This document shows, in pieces, positions 4,287 through 5,364 of a stretch of DNA of 5,364 nt. Under the pieces are notes generated by a model, which was not told the origin of the DNA, made no database searches, and saw nothing but the letters and a program-made list of their open reading frames with translations. The DNA is taken from assembly GCA_002506745.1 (NCBI GenBank), contig DAYE01000054.1, positions 1 to 5,364 on the forward strand, in the 5' to 3' direction. The DNA is from Euryarchaeota archaeon UBA33. Lineage in GTDB: Archaea; Thermoplasmatota; E2; DHVEG-1. How positions within the stretch are numbered: position 1 is the first letter of the stretch; each line of letters opens with the position of its first letter. Both the position numbers and the translations under genes were made by a program.

Positions 4287-5364
4287 ATGGAAAATCTACT
4301 CAAAACAGAACAGTATAAAGAAGATATTGGAAATAAATCACGACAACGAATTCTTCGGATTCTCTCTATTGTCATGATTATCAGTGGTCTTGTTGTCCTG
4401 ATAGCCCCGTCTACAATGGCAGCTGAAGCTGGTGGAGAAGCAAACCTTGTCGTCCCTGACCTTAATACGGTTGAGTTTTTCGGTATTAACGCTCGATTAC
4501 TACTGGGGGTTGGCCTGATTGTCTGTCTCCTCGGGCTCCTCTTCGGGTTATTCAATTATCTTCGAGTAAAACACCTTCCTGTGCATAAATCCATGCGGGA
4601 TATCTCCGAGTTGATTTATGAGACCTGCAAGACATATCTCGTGACCCAGGGAAAGTTCCTGATGATCCTCTGGGCGTTTATCGGAACTGTCATTGTCATT
4701 TATTTCGGTGTGCTCCTTCATTTTGAGATTTTCCGAGTTATTGTTATTCTTTTATTTAGTTTGATTGGTATAGCAGGGAGCTACGGAGTCGCCTGGTTCG
4801 GAATTCGAATTAACACCCTTGCAAACTCTCGGTCAGCATTCTCAAGTCTACAGGGAAAACCATTGCCGGTGAATCAGATCCCGTTACGAGCAGGGATCAG
4901 TGTCGGAATGTTCCTTATCAGCGTCGAACTCTTCATGATGCTTGCTATCCTTTTGTTCATCCCAGGTTCCTACGCCGGTCCTTGTTTTATCGGTTTTGCC
5001 ATCGGTGAGTCGCTCGGAGCAGCAGCATTACGGATTGCTGGTGGAATCTTTACAAAAATCGCTGATATCGGCTCAGATCTCATGAAGATCGTCTTTAAAA
5101 TCAAAGAAGATGACGCACGCAACCCAGGGGTTATCGCTGACTGCACTGGTGATAATGCTGGAGACTCTGTTGGTCCAACGGCGGATGGGTTTGAGACCTA
5201 TGGTGTGACAGGAGTCGCTCTCATCTCCTTTATCGTTCTGGCCATCAATGATCCTTTGATACAAGTAACACTCCTTGTCTGGATTTTCCTCATGCGTGTG
5301 CTGATGATTGTAGCGAGTTGTTTCTCTTATCTTATCAATGATGTCATTTCGCGAGCACGCTTTT
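4287..5364 (+). CDS. hppA: Membrane ion-translocating pyrophosphatase, divergent type (N-terminal part)
   Basis: The gene runs off the right edge: 359 residues are present of a family usually 660-850 long. The enzyme splits pyrophosphate and pumps H+ or Na+ across the membrane. Likely membrane segments lie near residues 22-40, 69-91, 122-142, 148-172, 202-226, 229-250, 306-322 and 326-349. The PPi/Mg site is clear: GGIFTKIAD (252-260) with K257 and D260, D264, K267, EDDARNP (274-280), then D285, D289, D293 and D300. Compared with plant VrPPase, one residue is missing between D264 and K267, and the usual DNVGD-x-AGMG-x-DLF segment reads GDNAGDSVGPTADGF. The coupling-site Glu is at the D+3 place (E303), as in Thermotoga maritima, and not at D+7 (V307). 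The catalytic half starts about 60 residues later than in T. maritima, so the N-terminus is extended. Potassium dependence is set by a residue beyond the window. Confidence 0.92.
   Translation, partial: MENLLKTEQYKEDIGNKSRQRILRILSIVMIISGLVVLIAPSTMAAEAGGEANLVVPDLNTVEFFGINARLLLGVGLIVCLLGLLFGLFNYLRVKHLPVHKSMRDISELIYETCKTYLVTQGKFLMILWAFIGTVIVIYFGVLLHFEIFRVIVILLFSLIGIAGSYGVAWFGIRINTLANSRSAFSSLQGKPLPVNQIPLRAGISVGMFLISVELFMMLAILLFIPGSYAGPCFIGFAIGESLGAAALRIAGGIFTKIADIGSDLMKIVFKIKEDDARNPGVIADCTGDNAGDSVGPTADGFETYGVTGVALISFIVLAINDPLIQVTLLVWIFLMRVLMIVASCFSYLINDVISRARF

Overview
The window reads as chromosomal DNA of an archaeon, probably a euryarchaeon. The evidence is an archaeal-type initiation factor aIF5B (the long eIF5B-like form without bacterial N-terminal domains), a UPF0147-family protein (known from archaea), a 6-phospho-3-hexuloisomerase of the archaeal kind, GGTGA/GGAGG Shine-Dalgarno sites, TATA-like boxes about 40-50 bases before start codons, and T-run endings after genes. 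The DNA looks AT-rich, yet arginine is written mostly with CGN codons (24 of 30 in aIF5B), which argues against a hyperthermophile. A Thermoplasmatota-like or related mesophilic lineage is possible, but the sequence does not settle this.

Layout, all genes on the + strand. Bases 1-153 are AT-rich upstream DNA with a TATA-like box. Bases 154-252 hold a 32-residue lysine-rich small ORF with its own ribosome binding site and a hairpin-plus-T-run terminator (270-313). Bases 314-551 are intergenic and end in a promoter-like and hairpin-presented ribosome binding site region. Bases 552-809 encode a UPF0147 protein, ending in a T9 run. Bases 871-1749 encode an endonuclease IV-like TIM-barrel protein whose stop overlaps the start of a 6-phospho-3-hexuloisomerase (1746-2312). 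Bases 2419-4182 encode complete aIF5B with its own promoter. From 4287 to the right edge runs the first half of a membrane pyrophosphatase.

The genes appear to form about five short transcription units. Only the TIM-barrel/hexuloisomerase pair is clearly an operon, joined by an ATGA overlap. The hexuloisomerase belongs to the ribulose monophosphate route that many archaea run in reverse to make pentose phosphates; its partner synthase is not in the window. aIF5B does the ribosomal subunit joining step of translation. The pyrophosphatase couples PPi hydrolysis to ion pumping across the membrane.

No mobile element, CRISPR array, tRNA or rRNA was seen, and no clear new multi-gene system. The points most worth following are the divergent pyrophosphatase signature, the translational coupling of the TIM-barrel protein to a sugar-phosphate isomerase, the small lysine-rich ORF, and an internal duplication in the UPF0147 protein.
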